Origin: Chitinimonas arctica
GTDB lineage: Bacteria > Pseudomonadota > Gammaproteobacteria > Burkholderiales > Chitinimonadaceae
DNA: 64,000 bases
Direction: 5' to 3'
NCBI RefSeq assembly: GCF_007431345.1
Contig: NZ_CP041730.1
Location: 5,146,001-5,210,000, forward strand
Shown here in pieces: positions 1-9,492 of the stretch. How positions within the stretch are numbered: position 1 is the stretch's first letter; each line of letters begins with the position of its first letter. A model generated the notes under the pieces. The model was not told the origin of the DNA. It searched no databases and saw only the letters and a list, made by a program, of their open reading frames with translations. The position numbers were made by a program, and so were the translations under genes.

Positions 1-1182
1 CGCCGCCAGTGCGAGGGCGTATTCGCTGTACAGACGATCCAGTTCGGCCGGCTCGTCCAGTTTGCGGTCCTGCAGATCGAAATTGATCAGGCTGTCGAAG
101 CCCTGCTGATAGTAGTCATCGCGCTCCACCCCATGCGGGAACACCTCGCCCACCATCCAGAACGGCGCGTCATCCACCTTCTTCCGAGGGTGGCGTGCCT
201 TCCAGTCGGCCAAGGCCGCGTTGGAGGCCGTCTTGAGTGCCTGCCAGCTAGCCGGTTCAACGTGTTTGGCGGTATCGCAGCGGAAGCCGTCTATGCCGTA
301 TTCGCGTACCCAGTCGCTCAGCCAGCTGACCAGGTATTCGCGCACCGTGGCATTCGGCAAGGGTTTAGCGCGGCTATCGCTTTTGCCCGCCAGGAACGGG
401 GGCAGGCCCACCGGCTGGGCGTTATCGGTCCGAAAGTCCGGCAGAAAAGCCAATTGCTTGCTGAAATCGTCACTGCCGCCTTCGCGGTAGCCCGCCAAAC
501 CGGCGCGAACCCAGTCGCCGCCCCACCACTGCGCCCAGCGCTGCTTGTCGGCGTTGTAGTCTATCCAGCCGTGGTAATCGGACAGCGTGTATTTTTGCGC
601 CGCCTCCGGCCAGAGCACCGGAATGGACAATTGCGTGGCGGTCTCGATATCGAGATAGCCGGGATGATTCATGACGACATCGAACAACACCCGGATGCCT
701 TGGGCGTGCGCGGTATCGACCATTTCGCGCAATTCTTCCGCCGTCCCCATATTGCGGTCCAGCACGGTGTAATCGAGGGCGAAATAACCGTGGTAGCCAT
801 AGTGCTTGAACTCGGCCTTGCCACCCTGCACCCAACCATGGATCTGTTCGTAGGGCGCGCTGATCCACAGCGCGTTCACGCCCAGGCGCTGAAAGTAGCC
901 TTCCTTCAAGCGGCGGGTCAGGCCGGCCAGGTCGCCGCCGTGGAAGCTGCCGATCTCCTTATCGCCGTCCGGGCTTCGGCCATAGCTGCGGTCATTGGCC
1001 GGATTGCCGTTGAGAAAGCGATCGGTCAATACGAAATAGACGATGGGATTGGCAGCCATACCGGCCACGGGCGAGGTCTCGGCCGCGATGGGCGCGGCCG
1101 GGGCGACGGCTGGCCGGGGCATGCCCGCACAGCCGGATAAGCCAAGCAGCGCCACTGCCAGCAGCAAGGATTTGCACGCCAT
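1..1182 (-). CDS. malS: MalS-like GH13 alpha-amylase lipoprotein, 3' end outside window
   Basis: Endo-acting alpha-amylase expected to cut maltodextrins outside the cytoplasm before uptake. The 394 visible codons start with a lipoprotein signal peptide (hydrophobic LLLAVALLGL, lipobox LSGC), so the enzyme is probably anchored in a membrane. GH13 landmarks are visible: DVVMNH (region I) and GFRCDTAKHVE (region II), the latter close to MalS of enterobacteria, and a catalytic-type Glu in MVGEVFPHG. The start is 5 bp after the malG stop, so it is probably the last gene of the mal operon. No stop codon is reached before the left edge. The family assignment is firm; the malS name rests on motif similarity only. 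Confidence 0.85.
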   Translation of the reverse strand, partial: MACKSLLLAVALLGLSGCAGMPRPAVAPAAPIAAETSPVAGMAANPIVYFVLTDRFLNGNPANDRSYGRSPDGDKEIGSFHGGDLAGLTRRLKEGYFQRLGVNALWISAPYEQIHGWVQGGKAEFKHYGYHGYFALDYTVLDRNMGTAEELREMVDTAHAQGIRVLFDVVMNHPGYLDIETATQLSIPVLWPEAAQKYTLSDYHGWIDYNADKQRWAQWWGGDWVRAGLAGYREGGSDDFSKQLAFLPDFRTDNAQPVGLPPFLAGKSDSRAKPLPNATVREYLVSWLSDWVREYGIDGFRCDTAKHVEPASWQALKTASNAALADWKARHPRKKVDDAPFWMVGEVFPHGVERDDYYQQGFDSLINFDLQDRKLDEPAELDRLYSEYALALAA

Positions 1183-1187
1183 ACCGC

Positions 1188-2078
1188 TTATCCCTTGACG
1201 CCACCGGCAGTGAGGCCGGCGGTCATCCAGCGCTGTGCCAGCAGGAAGACCAGGGAGATAGGCAAGCCGGACAGGATGGCGGCAGCAGCGAAGTCTCCCC
1301 ACAGGTACTTCTGCTCATACAAGAACATCTTGATACCGACCGCGATAGTGAGTTGGTCCTGTTGCTTGAGCAGCACCGAGGCGATCGGATATTCGTTCAC
1401 CCCCTGGATAAAGGCCAACAGGAACACCACCATCAGGATGGGCACGGCCATGGGCAGCAGGACGTGGCGGAAGGCCTGGAAAGGCGTGGCCCCATCGACC
1501 TTGGCGGCTTCCTCGATCTCCACCGGAATGGTGTCGAAATAGCCTTTGATGGTCCAGATATGCAGGGCGATACCGCCGGTATAGGCCAGGACCAGGCCGC
1601 CATGGCTATCCAGTCCCAACCAGGGCACATAGTTGCCCAGCTGATCGAAGATGGCATAGATGGCCACCAGGGCCAGGACGGTGGGAAACATCTGTATCAG
1701 CAGCAGGCCATTGACGAGCTGGGTCTTGAACACAAAGCGCATGCGGGCGAAGGCATAGGCGCAGGAGGTGGACAAGACCAGTCCGATCACGCCCGAAAGC
1801 GCGGCCACCTTGATGGAGTTCCACAACCACAGCAGTACCGGGAATTCCGGCTGGATCAGGCGGCCGTCCGGCGCCTGGTAGGCGATACCCAGGGCCAGCT
1901 TCCAATGCTCCAGGCTGATCTGGCTGGGAATCAGGTCGCCCGAGGCGAAATTGCCGGGGCGCAGGCTGATGGCCAGGATCATCAGGAAGGGGAACAGGAT
2001 CAGGCCGATAAAGCAGATCAGGCCCAGATGGGCAGCCAGCACCCGCCAGCGGTGGGATTTGTCGAGAACGATAGCCAT
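1188..2078 (-). CDS. malG: Maltose/maltodextrin ABC transporter permease MalG
   Basis: Inner-membrane permease subunit that pairs with MalF to move maltose and maltodextrins delivered by MalE, powered by MalK. The 296 residues match the usual MalG length. Several hydrophobic spans are visible, starting near residue 15. The cytoplasmic EAA loop that docks on the ATPase is present as EEAAKVDGATPFQAF near residue 190. It lies 58 bp downstream of malF and 5 bp upstream of the MalS-like gene, all on the same strand, which fits one transcript. Confidence 0.95.
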   Translation of the reverse strand: MAIVLDKSHRWRVLAAHLGLICFIGLILFPFLMILAISLRPGNFASGDLIPSQISLEHWKLALGIAYQAPDGRLIQPEFPVLLWLWNSIKVAALSGVIGLVLSTSCAYAFARMRFVFKTQLVNGLLLIQMFPTVLALVAIYAIFDQLGNYVPWLGLDSHGGLVLAYTGGIALHIWTIKGYFDTIPVEIEEAAKVDGATPFQAFRHVLLPMAVPILMVVFLLAFIQGVNEYPIASVLLKQQDQLTIAVGIKMFLYEQKYLWGDFAAAAILSGLPISLVFLLAQRWMTAGLTAGGVKG

Positions 2079-2136
2079 ATAACAGTACTCCCCAGGCCGG
2101 CACCAAGCCGGCCTTCTTCAATAAAGCGGCAGCAGG

Positions 2137-3660
2137 CTAGTGCGCCCCGCCCTGGTTTGCCTTGGTCAGCCGCAGATTCAGTAGCGACAAGGCCGCCACC
2201 ATCAAGAACACCACGGTGGAAATCGCCGCCGCCAAACCGAAGTTCTGGCCGGAATCCTGGAAGGCGATCCGGTAGGTGTAGGACACCAACAGATCGGTGG
2301 TACCGGCCGGCACCTTGGTATCGAGGAAGTCCGGCCGGCCATTGGTCAACAAGGCGATCAGCACGAAGTTGTTGAAATTGAAGGCAAAGGCCGAGATCAG
2401 CAGCGGCGTGATGGGCTTGACGATCAGGGGCAGCGTGATCTTGAGGAAATTGGTGACCGGACCGGCGCCGGCAATGGCCGAGGCCTCGTACAGATCGGCC
2501 GGAATGGCTTTGATCAGGCCCATGCTGAGCAACATCATATAGGGGAAGCCCAGCCAGGTATTGACGATCAAGAGCATCACCTTCGCCAGGAAAGGGTCGG
2601 TGAACCAGTGTGGCTTGATGCCCAGCAGCCCTTCCAGGATCAGGTTGATCTCGCCCGCGTTCTCGCTGAACAAGCCCTTGAACACCAGGATGGAAATAAA
2701 GCCCGGTACGGCATAGGGCAGGAACAGCAGTACGCTATAGATCTTGCGAAAGCGCAGCGCTTCCCAGCACATCAGCGCCGCCAGCACGAATCCGACGGAG
2801 AAGGCGAACAAGACGGTCAGCGCCGAGAACAGCACCGTCCAGCCGAAGATGCGCAGGAATGGATCGCTGAACGAGCTGTCGGTAAAGATCCGTTTGAAGT
2901 TGTCCCAGCCGACATTGACCTTGAAACCGGGCTGCAGCGCTTCGCCGCCGGCGGTTTCAAAAAAACCGGTCTGGAAATTCGGCTTGATCGACGTGCCGTC
3001 CTGCTGGTTCTTGAAGCTGCCGTCGGCACTTTCGACATAGAGTTTGCGCACGGGAGCGAACTCGCGCAGACCGGACGCGCTGGCCGACTGGCCGCCGGGC
3101 AGCTGTAGCGTCAGCTGTTTAAGGGCTTTCAGATGGGCGATCAGGGTGCGGGTATCGACCGGCTCGCTCAGGGGCGCGTCGCTGCTCTCCTGCCGCTTGG
3201 CGGGCACGCTCACCGCCAGGGGCTTGAGGGCCAGCGGGCCGGTGACGAAGACATCGCCCTTATCGTTCTCAAGACGCAGGCGGTAGCTCGGCCCATCGGC
3301 GTGCAGCGTGAAGGCATAGCTCTCGCCATCGACCACATAGCTTTCGTCCAGGAAATACTGGCGCGCACGCTCGAAGCTCAGCAGGTTTTTCGAGCTGTAG
3401 TTGCTGAAGCCTATGCCGAAGGTGTAGGCCAGCGGGAACAGCACGAACACAACCGCCGCCAGCAAGCCGGGGAATAGGTAGCGGAAGGCGTAGGCCTTGG
3501 CGGAACTGTAGACGAAGACCGCCACTCCCAGGATGGCCAGGCAGACCACCGCCAGCAGGGCTTGCCCCGCGAGGTAGATCTTGAAGGTGAGAAACAGCCC
3601 TGCCAACAGGACGAAGCCCGCGACCAGCAGCAATATCCAGTGTTCCAGCTTGCGCGTCAT
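2137..3660 (-). CDS. malF: Maltose/maltodextrin ABC transporter permease MalF
   Basis: Inner-membrane permease partner of MalG. The protein (507 residues from this start) has the MalF layout: N-terminal membrane spans, the motif NYSS typical of MalF just before a large periplasmic P2 loop (about residues 95-270), then the permease core with an EAA-type loop (EASAIAGAGPVTNFLKITLP). I chose the ATG at 3660 because it places a short hydrophilic N-terminus directly before the first membrane span. An in-frame GTG at 3702 would add 14 residues; neither start has a strong ribosome binding site. It sits between malE and malG. Confidence 0.93.
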   Translation of the reverse strand: MTRKLEHWILLLVAGFVLLAGLFLTFKIYLAGQALLAVVCLAILGVAVFVYSSAKAYAFRYLFPGLLAAVVFVLFPLAYTFGIGFSNYSSKNLLSFERARQYFLDESYVVDGESYAFTLHADGPSYRLRLENDKGDVFVTGPLALKPLAVSVPAKRQESSDAPLSEPVDTRTLIAHLKALKQLTLQLPGGQSASASGLREFAPVRKLYVESADGSFKNQQDGTSIKPNFQTGFFETAGGEALQPGFKVNVGWDNFKRIFTDSSFSDPFLRIFGWTVLFSALTVLFAFSVGFVLAALMCWEALRFRKIYSVLLFLPYAVPGFISILVFKGLFSENAGEINLILEGLLGIKPHWFTDPFLAKVMLLIVNTWLGFPYMMLLSMGLIKAIPADLYEASAIAGAGPVTNFLKITLPLIVKPITPLLISAFAFNFNNFVLIALLTNGRPDFLDTKVPAGTTDLLVSYTYRIAFQDSGQNFGLAAAISTVVFLMVAALSLLNLRLTKANQGGAH

Positions 3661-3769
3661 GCTCGTGTCTACTTTTTGAATTGAAACAATCTCCCGCCGC
3701 ACCGAGGCGGCGGTAGGCTGTGGGCCGGAATCATCCGGCCCACGCCGGTACTAAAGCCCGTTCAGACGA

Positions 3770-4951
3770 TCACTGGCCCTTGATGCGCTTGGCAGCGGCG
3801 TCCAGGCCATCCTTGGGCGACTGGCGTCCGCCGGTCACGTTCTGCAGGGCCGAAGCCATCGACGACCAGAAGCGGCCCATTTCCGGGTTGTTCGGCATGG
3901 GGTTGCCGGCCTGGGCCGAAGCCATGGTCGCCATGATATTGGCGTCGCCGGCCAGTTCCTTGAAGAAGGCCTTGCTGGCCGGCACGCCCAGCGGCACGTC
4001 GGCGTTGATGGTCTTCAGGCCGTTCAGCGACAGCAGGTGGTTTTCGATGAAATCGACCGCGATCTCCTTGTTCGGCGAGGCGCGGTTGACCATGCAACCC
4101 AGCACGCCGACAAAAGGAGCGGCCTTCTTGCCCGCCACGGTGGGGATAGCCGCCACGCCGAAGTTGATCTTGGCGTTCTTCAGGTTGTCCCACGACCACG
4201 GGCCGTTGATCATCATGGCGATATTGCCCTTGGCCATGCCCGCTTCCATCTCGGCGTAACCGGCGCCCTTGGGCATCGCACCGCTGTCGATCAGACCCTT
4301 CAGGGTTTCCACGCCCTTGAGCGCGCCGGCATTGTTGACGCCGGTGTCGGTGGCGTCATAGCTGCCATCGGCCTTCTGCTTGAATGGGTAGGCGCCACCG
4401 GCGGCCAGCAGCGGCCAGGTGAAGAAGGTATTGGTGTAATCCCACAGAATGGCCTTCTTGCCCTTGGCGGCCAGCTTCTTGTCCAGCGCGGCGATTTCCT
4501 CGAAGGTCTTGGGCGGATTCGGCACCAGGTCCTTGTTGTAGACCAGCGAGACCGCTTCGATGGCGATCGGGTAGCCCCAGGTCTTGCCACCCAGCGAGAA
4601 GGCCTTCCAGGCCAGCGGATCGATCTCTTCCTTGATTTTCTTCGACGGTGTGACCGGGCTCAGCAGGCCGGCTCCCACCCACTCGCCGGCGCGGTCGTGC
4701 GGCCAGCAGAAGATATCCGGGCCCTTGCCGGCCGAGGCGGCTTGCTGGAACTTGCCGGTGGCGTCCTCCGGGTGCTCGACCAATACGGCCACGCCGGATT
4801 TCTTGGCGAAATCCTCGCCCACCTGCTGGACACCCTTGTAGCCCTTGTCGCCATTGATCCACAGCAACAGCTTGCCGGCTTCCGCCGCGTGCGCCGTACC
4901 GAAGCTGGCGGCGATCACTGCGGCAATCATGGTTTTACAATTTACGGTCAT
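3770..4951 (-). CDS. malE: Periplasmic maltose/maltodextrin-binding protein MalE
   Basis: Substrate-binding protein that hands maltose or maltodextrin to MalF/MalG. The 393 residues begin with a short Sec signal peptide ending near AHA, followed by a mature start like MalE (GKLLLWINGDKGYKGVQQVG). Further MalE-like stretches are PHDRAGEWVGAGLL and MINGPWSWDNL, the second part of the sugar site. The ATG at 4951 has GGAG 7 bp upstream; the longer frame to 5116 has no such support. It lies between malK and malF, as in many mal operons. Confidence 0.96.
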   Translation of the reverse strand: MTVNCKTMIAAVIAASFGTAHAAEAGKLLLWINGDKGYKGVQQVGEDFAKKSGVAVLVEHPEDATGKFQQAASAGKGPDIFCWPHDRAGEWVGAGLLSPVTPSKKIKEEIDPLAWKAFSLGGKTWGYPIAIEAVSLVYNKDLVPNPPKTFEEIAALDKKLAAKGKKAILWDYTNTFFTWPLLAAGGAYPFKQKADGSYDATDTGVNNAGALKGVETLKGLIDSGAMPKGAGYAEMEAGMAKGNIAMMINGPWSWDNLKNAKINFGVAAIPTVAGKKAAPFVGVLGCMVNRASPNKEIAVDFIENHLLSLNGLKTINADVPLGVPASKAFFKELAGDANIMATMASAQAGNPMPNNPEMGRFWSSMASALQNVTGGRQSPKDGLDAAAKRIKGQ

Positions 4952-5003
4952 GGTCACTCCATTCGTATTGTCGTTGAGGTAAAACCGGTTCGTTGACCGG
5001 CGT

Positions 5004-6101
5004 TTACGCTGCCGTGTGCCGCGCGAATGCGGCACCGGCCTCGTTAAACAAGTAACAGCGGTTGGCTGGCAGCTGGACGGTGATGGTTTCTCCCGCCTTG
5101 GCGGCATGGTCGGCATCGGCGCGCACCACCAGGTGCTCGGCAGCGCCCGCCACCTGCAGATACAGTACGGTCGCCTCGCCCAGGTGCTCGACCGCGATCA
5201 GTTGGCCGCTGATGGTATTGCCTTCGCCGCCGAAGCAGCCGTGTTCCGGACGGATACCGAGGGTGACGCGGGCACCCACCTGTCCGTCGCGCGCATCGAC
5301 CGCGGCGCCGACCTGGCTGCCATCCGCCAATTGCACGGTGGCCAGTTGGTCGGTAGCACTCAGCAGCCGGCCTTCGATGAAGTTCATCTTGGGGGAGCCG
5401 ATAAAACCCGCCACGAAAAGATTGCGCGGGTGGTGGTACAGCGCCAGCGGCGAGCCCACCTGCTCCACGTTGCCGGCATTGAGCACCACGATGCGGTCGG
5501 CCAGGGTCATGGCTTCGACCTGGTCATGGGTGACGTAGATCATGGTGGTATTCAGCTCGCGATGCAGCTTGGTGATCTCGATCCGCATCTGGACCCGCAA
5601 GGCGGCATCCAGATTGGACAGCGGTTCGTCGAACAGGAATACCTCGGGCTTGCGCACGATGGCGCGGCCAATGGCTACCCGCTGCCGCTGGCCACCGGAC
5701 AGCGCCTTGGGCTTGCGTTCCAGCAAGGGCTCGATCTGCAGGATCTTGGCCGCCCTATCCACCGCCTGCTTGATCTCGGCCTTGCCGACGCCGGCCAGCT
5801 TCAAACCGAACGCCATGTTCTCCGCCACCGTCATATGGGGGTACAGCGCATAGCTCTGGAACACCATGGCCACGCCACGCTGCGAAGGGGGTACGTCATT
5901 GCAGCGCTTGCCCTTGATCATCAGATCGCCGGCACTGATATCTTCCAGGCCGGCGATGGTGCGCAGCAGCGTGGACTTGCCGCAGCCGGACGGGCCGACG
6001 AACACCACGAATTCCCCGTCGCGGATGTCGAGGTCGATGCCGTGCAGCGTTTCGATCTCGCCGAACGATTTGCGGATGCCGCGCATCACTACTTCGGACA
6101 T
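5004..6101 (-). CDS. malK: Maltose/maltodextrin importer ATPase MalK
   Basis: ATP-binding subunit of the maltose importer. The 365-residue protein has Walker A GPSGCGKST (residues 36-44), ABC signature LSGGQ (134-138), Walker B FLFDEP (155-160), the switch His in YVTHDQVEAM, and the C-terminal regulatory OB-type extension of the MalK/UgpC subfamily. The ATG at 6101 follows a GGGAG sequence by about 10 bp; the upstream extension of the frame is non-coding. It stands 46 bp after the alpha-glucosidase stop and 52 bp before malE. Confidence 0.96.
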   Translation of the reverse strand: MSEVVMRGIRKSFGEIETLHGIDLDIRDGEFVVFVGPSGCGKSTLLRTIAGLEDISAGDLMIKGKRCNDVPPSQRGVAMVFQSYALYPHMTVAENMAFGLKLAGVGKAEIKQAVDRAAKILQIEPLLERKPKALSGGQRQRVAIGRAIVRKPEVFLFDEPLSNLDAALRVQMRIEITKLHRELNTTMIYVTHDQVEAMTLADRIVVLNAGNVEQVGSPLALYHHPRNLFVAGFIGSPKMNFIEGRLLSATDQLATVQLADGSQVGAAVDARDGQVGARVTLGIRPEHGCFGGEGNTISGQLIAVEHLGEATVLYLQVAGAAEHLVVRADADHAAKAGETITVQLPANRCYLFNEAGAAFARHTAA

Positions 6102-6147
6102 GTTTCTCTGCTCCCTTGTTGGGTTCCAGCCTCCCGAGGGAGCCTGG

Positions 6148-7812
6148 TCAATTCTCGATACGGGCGAACAAGCCGCCAAAGCCATCCAGCGCCAGCTCGC
6201 CATCCGCCAAGCTACCGCCGCCCAGGCCATGGCCCGTCAGCAGCCGCGCCGACCGTAGCTTCCTGGGCAGCGTGAACGAAACGGGCCGAGCACCCAGGTT
6301 AAACGCGCATACCACCGTTTGCCCGTTCAGTTCGCGGGTAAACAGCAGCAGCGGCTCCGGGCAATCGATAAAGGCGATATCGCCGGTCTTGAGCACGTCC
6401 TGCTGCTTGCGCCAAGCCAGAAAGCCGCGGTAAAAATTGAGCGTCGAGTCCGCATCGCCTTCCTGGCTATCCACTGCCCGCGCCAGGTGCGCCTGCGGTA
6501 CCGGCAGCCAGGGTTTGGCGCTGGAAAAACCGCCATGCGCCAACTCGCCCTGCCAGGGCATGGGTGTACGGCAGCCGTCGCGGCCCTTGAAGTCCGGCCA
6601 GAACGTGATGCCATAGGGGTCTTGCAGCTGTTCGAAGGGAATATCGGCCTCGCGCAGGGCCAGTTCCTCGCCCTGGTAGATGCACAGGCTGCCGCGCAGG
6701 CTGGCGGACATGGCCAGCAGCAGCTTGGCTCTTTGCGCATCCTCGGCCGGCACGCTGCCGGCCTGGTTCCAGCGGCTGAGCACCCGGGCAACATCGTGGT
6801 TGCCGATGGACCAGCAGCCCCAGCCGGCACCGCCGTCCTGCTTGCCGGTCTTTTTCAGCTGGGCCTCCAGCTCCTCGACCTGCTGGCGGATATAGGCGGC
6901 CGAGCCATCGCCGGTCAGCAGGTTGAAGCTGTAGGCCATATGCAGCTTGTCGCCGCCCGAAGTGTATTGCGCCATCAGCTTGAGCGAGTTGTCGTCGCCG
7001 ACCTCCCCTACCGAAGCGGCGCCGTATTGATCGAGCAGCTGGCGCAGTTGCCGCAGGAAGTCGATGTTCTCGGCTTGCGATTTATCGTATTTGTGCGCTT
7101 GCAGACCGTAGGGGTTCTCGGCGCTGACGGTCTTGCTGTCGCGCGAACGGGCCGGCGGGTTGCGGCGCAACTTGGCATCGTGGAAATGGAAATTGCAGGC
7201 ATCGAAGCGGAAGCCATCGACGCCGCGCTCCAGCCAGAAGCGAACCGTCGCCAGCATGGCGGCCTGCACGGCCGGGCTGTGGAAGTTCAGATCGGGTTGG
7301 CTGGAGAGAAAATTGTGCAGAAAGTATTGGCGCCGGCGGGATTCCCACTGCCAGGCCGAGCCGCCGAATACCGACAGCCAGTTATTGGGCGGGGTGCCGT
7401 CCGCTTGCGGGTCGGCCCAGACAAACCAGTCCGCCTTGGGATTGTCACGGCTGCTCCGGCTCTCGCGGAACCAGGCATGCTGGTCCGAACAATGGCTCAG
7501 GACCTGGTCGATGACGACCTTGAGGCCCAGCTCATGAGCCTTGGCGACCAATGCATCGAAGCCGGCCAGATCGCCGAACAGCGGATCGACGTCGCAATAG
7601 TCCGATACGTCATAGCCGAAATCCTTCATCGGCGATTTGAAGATGGGCGATATCCAGATCGCGTCGATGCCAAGGCTGGCCACGTAGGGCAGCTTTTCGC
7701 GGATGCCGGCCAGGTCGCCCACGCCGTCGCCATTGCTATCGGCAAAGCTGCGCGGGTAGATCTGGTAGATCACGCCGCCGCGCCACCAGTTCTGAGGGTG
7801 TTGTTGTGTCAT
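6148..7812 (-). CDS. GH13 alpha-glucosidase (oligo-1,4/1,6-glucosidase type)
   Basis: Cytoplasmic exo-acting GH13 enzyme that should split imported maltodextrins to glucose. It has 554 residues, the usual length, with the N-terminal signature WWRGGVIYQIYPRSF. Catalytic regions are complete: DQVLSH (about 102-107), GFRFDACNF with nucleophile Asp204, EVGDDN with acid/base Glu270, and GNHD with Asp340. No signal peptide is seen, which fits a cytoplasmic role. It lies between lamB and malK. Substrate preference (alpha-1,4 or alpha-1,6) cannot be read from the sequence. Confidence 0.93.
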   Translation of the reverse strand: MTQQHPQNWWRGGVIYQIYPRSFADSNGDGVGDLAGIREKLPYVASLGIDAIWISPIFKSPMKDFGYDVSDYCDVDPLFGDLAGFDALVAKAHELGLKVVIDQVLSHCSDQHAWFRESRSSRDNPKADWFVWADPQADGTPPNNWLSVFGGSAWQWESRRRQYFLHNFLSSQPDLNFHSPAVQAAMLATVRFWLERGVDGFRFDACNFHFHDAKLRRNPPARSRDSKTVSAENPYGLQAHKYDKSQAENIDFLRQLRQLLDQYGAASVGEVGDDNSLKLMAQYTSGGDKLHMAYSFNLLTGDGSAAYIRQQVEELEAQLKKTGKQDGGAGWGCWSIGNHDVARVLSRWNQAGSVPAEDAQRAKLLLAMSASLRGSLCIYQGEELALREADIPFEQLQDPYGITFWPDFKGRDGCRTPMPWQGELAHGGFSSAKPWLPVPQAHLARAVDSQEGDADSTLNFYRGFLAWRKQQDVLKTGDIAFIDCPEPLLLFTRELNGQTVVCAFNLGARPVSFTLPRKLRSARLLTGHGLGGGSLADGELALDGFGGLFARIEN

Positions 7813-7952
7813 GCCATTCGCCGGATTGAGTGCGCGACAAAACCGCCCGCCTCCGCGACAGGCGGAGACGAGCGAATTCGCTCTTTCAAGACTTTGCAGC
7901 CGGGCAGCCCAAGGGCTACCCGGCGTCAGCTTGGGGGACTAGCCGTGACGGC

Positions 7953-9236
7953 TTACCACCAGGCTTCCATCTGCACGCCGTAGGACGAGCCGCTGGTCTT
8001 GTTGGCATAGGCCGCAGCGCTGTCATGGCCACCGGCTACGCCGCCGGGGTATTTCTGCGTGGCGCCGCTCATCTGCGACAGGGCCGACTTCTGGGCCGCA
8101 TCGTTCCACTTGGCATAGGTGTAGTAGGCACGCAAGACCGGGCGGGCCCAGAAGCTCTTGCCCATCGACAACTGCGGAGCGATGGTCAGCTTGCTGATGC
8201 GCTGGGTATCGCCGGCCGAGGGCTTGACGCTGGTGGTACCGGCTTCCAGGGCCAGGCTGTAGTTCTGGCTGAAGTGGTAGACCGGCCGGGCGATGGCGGT
8301 GAAGGTCTTGGCGGCCTTGGCATCCTTGTACTTCTCCTGGCCGTAGCCGAGGAAGACAGCGCCGTTCCAGTTGCTGTCCTTGGGTTCGAACACCAGGTGT
8401 TCGATCACGCGCCAGGACTTCTTGCTGTCACCGGTGAAGCCGGCGGACTGGTCGAGGTTGGCGGCATCCTTGGCATACTGGAATACCACGCTGTTGAAGC
8501 CACCCAGGTCGAACGGGTTGTCCTGGCTATGCGCCACGGTGAAACCGAAACCGTTCTTGCCGTCGGCCTTCTGGCCGGCGGCGTTCTTGGCGGCGTTCTT
8601 GCCCACCAGGTTCACGCCGAATTCCAGCGAACCGCCAGGATTGGCGGCGATGCCTTCGATACGGAAGTCGTGGTTGGTAACGGCCTTGACGTCATCGCCG
8701 TTATTGCGCATCAGCGCATAGGAGAATTTGCCGAAGCCCAGGTCGACATTCTCGATACCCGCGCCAGGGCCGGTGTTGGCCGACCAGAAGAAGTCGGCGA
8801 TATGCACGTCGTGACGCTTGTAGAAGCGCTTACCGGCCCACAGGCTGGCCTTGGACAGCGCGCCGGTGCCGATATTGCCGGCTTCCACCCACACTTGGCG
8901 CCAGGCCGGGGTGGCTTCTTCCCAGTCACCCTTCTGGGCGGTGGAGAAGGCCAACATTTGGTGGAAACCGAAATTCATGCCATCGCTCTCGCCCATCTTG
9001 GCGTCGAACGACAGTTCGCCATAGGTCTCGCATTCATTGCCCAGACGGCCGGCACTGGCTACCTTGCCGCCGAAAGCCGGTGCGCCGGCCAGGCCGAAAC
9101 AGACTTCGCGGCCACCTTCGGACGCAGCGCCCGAACCGCTACGGATGTAGCCATGGTAATCAACGGCGGCAGCCATGGCAGCTTGCGCCGTAAAAGCCGC
9201 GAACAAGGCGGCGAACAACTTGGTCTTGCGATTCAT
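7953..9236 (-). CDS. lamB: Maltoporin LamB
   Basis: Outer-membrane trimeric beta-barrel channel for maltodextrins. The 427 residues begin with a signal peptide (MNRKTKLFAALFAAF, cleavage near AMA) and a mature start VDYHGYIRSG typical of maltoporins. GRLGNECETYGEL and the terminal motif QMEAWW, an outer-membrane barrel ending in aromatic Trp, also fit LamB. The ATG at 9236 has GAGAGGAG 7 bp upstream. It is the first gene of the mal block, so the main promoter is probably in the 250 bp upstream. Confidence 0.95.
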   Translation of the reverse strand: MNRKTKLFAALFAAFTAQAAMAAAVDYHGYIRSGSGAASEGGREVCFGLAGAPAFGGKVASAGRLGNECETYGELSFDAKMGESDGMNFGFHQMLAFSTAQKGDWEEATPAWRQVWVEAGNIGTGALSKASLWAGKRFYKRHDVHIADFFWSANTGPGAGIENVDLGFGKFSYALMRNNGDDVKAVTNHDFRIEGIAANPGGSLEFGVNLVGKNAAKNAAGQKADGKNGFGFTVAHSQDNPFDLGGFNSVVFQYAKDAANLDQSAGFTGDSKKSWRVIEHLVFEPKDSNWNGAVFLGYGQEKYKDAKAAKTFTAIARPVYHFSQNYSLALEAGTTSVKPSAGDTQRISKLTIAPQLSMGKSFWARPVLRAYYTYAKWNDAAQKSALSQMSGATQKYPGGVAGGHDSAAAYANKTSGSSYGVQMEAWW

Positions 9237-9449
9237 CGGATCACTCCTCTCCGTTTGGTTGGATAAACCAGCCGCTGTCGCCGCGACCGGCCTGGTGGCA
9301 CACACCATGGCCCCCGTACAAGCCGGGGGGGCGTGATCGGCGTACCCTACGGAGAGATGGGCCGCCTCACTACGCCTAACCCGATTTCGGTCCACGTGCA
9401 CCGTCACCGGGTGAAAATAAGCACTTCTCTAAGTGGAAGTGGCTTTGAA
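9237..9449 (-). promoter_or_regulatory. Upstream region of lamB, probable mal operon promoter
   Basis: This gap upstream of lamB separates it from eda, and the whole mal block follows on the minus strand, so its promoter is expected here. A short inverted repeat CACTT-CTCT-AAGTG (9422-9435) is a possible operator half-pair. No maltose regulator gene is in the window and I cannot assign a regulator. Confidence 0.4.
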
Positions 9450-9487
9450 AACCGGGGCATGTCCCGCCGCGAGGCGAGAAATGCCCG
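9450..9487 (-). terminator. Probable terminator after eda
   Basis: On the minus strand the sequence just after the eda stop forms a stem GGGCAT/ATGCCC closing a GC-rich inner region, followed by CGGTTTTC. The T run is short, so termination may be partial. It would separate the edd-eda transcript from lamB. Confidence 0.45.
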
Positions 9488-9492
9488 ATGGA

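Noticed and set aside
5004..6275. 419-codon plus-strand frame opposite malK
   Set aside because: malK on the minus strand has complete ATPase motifs; the opposite frame is a shadow.
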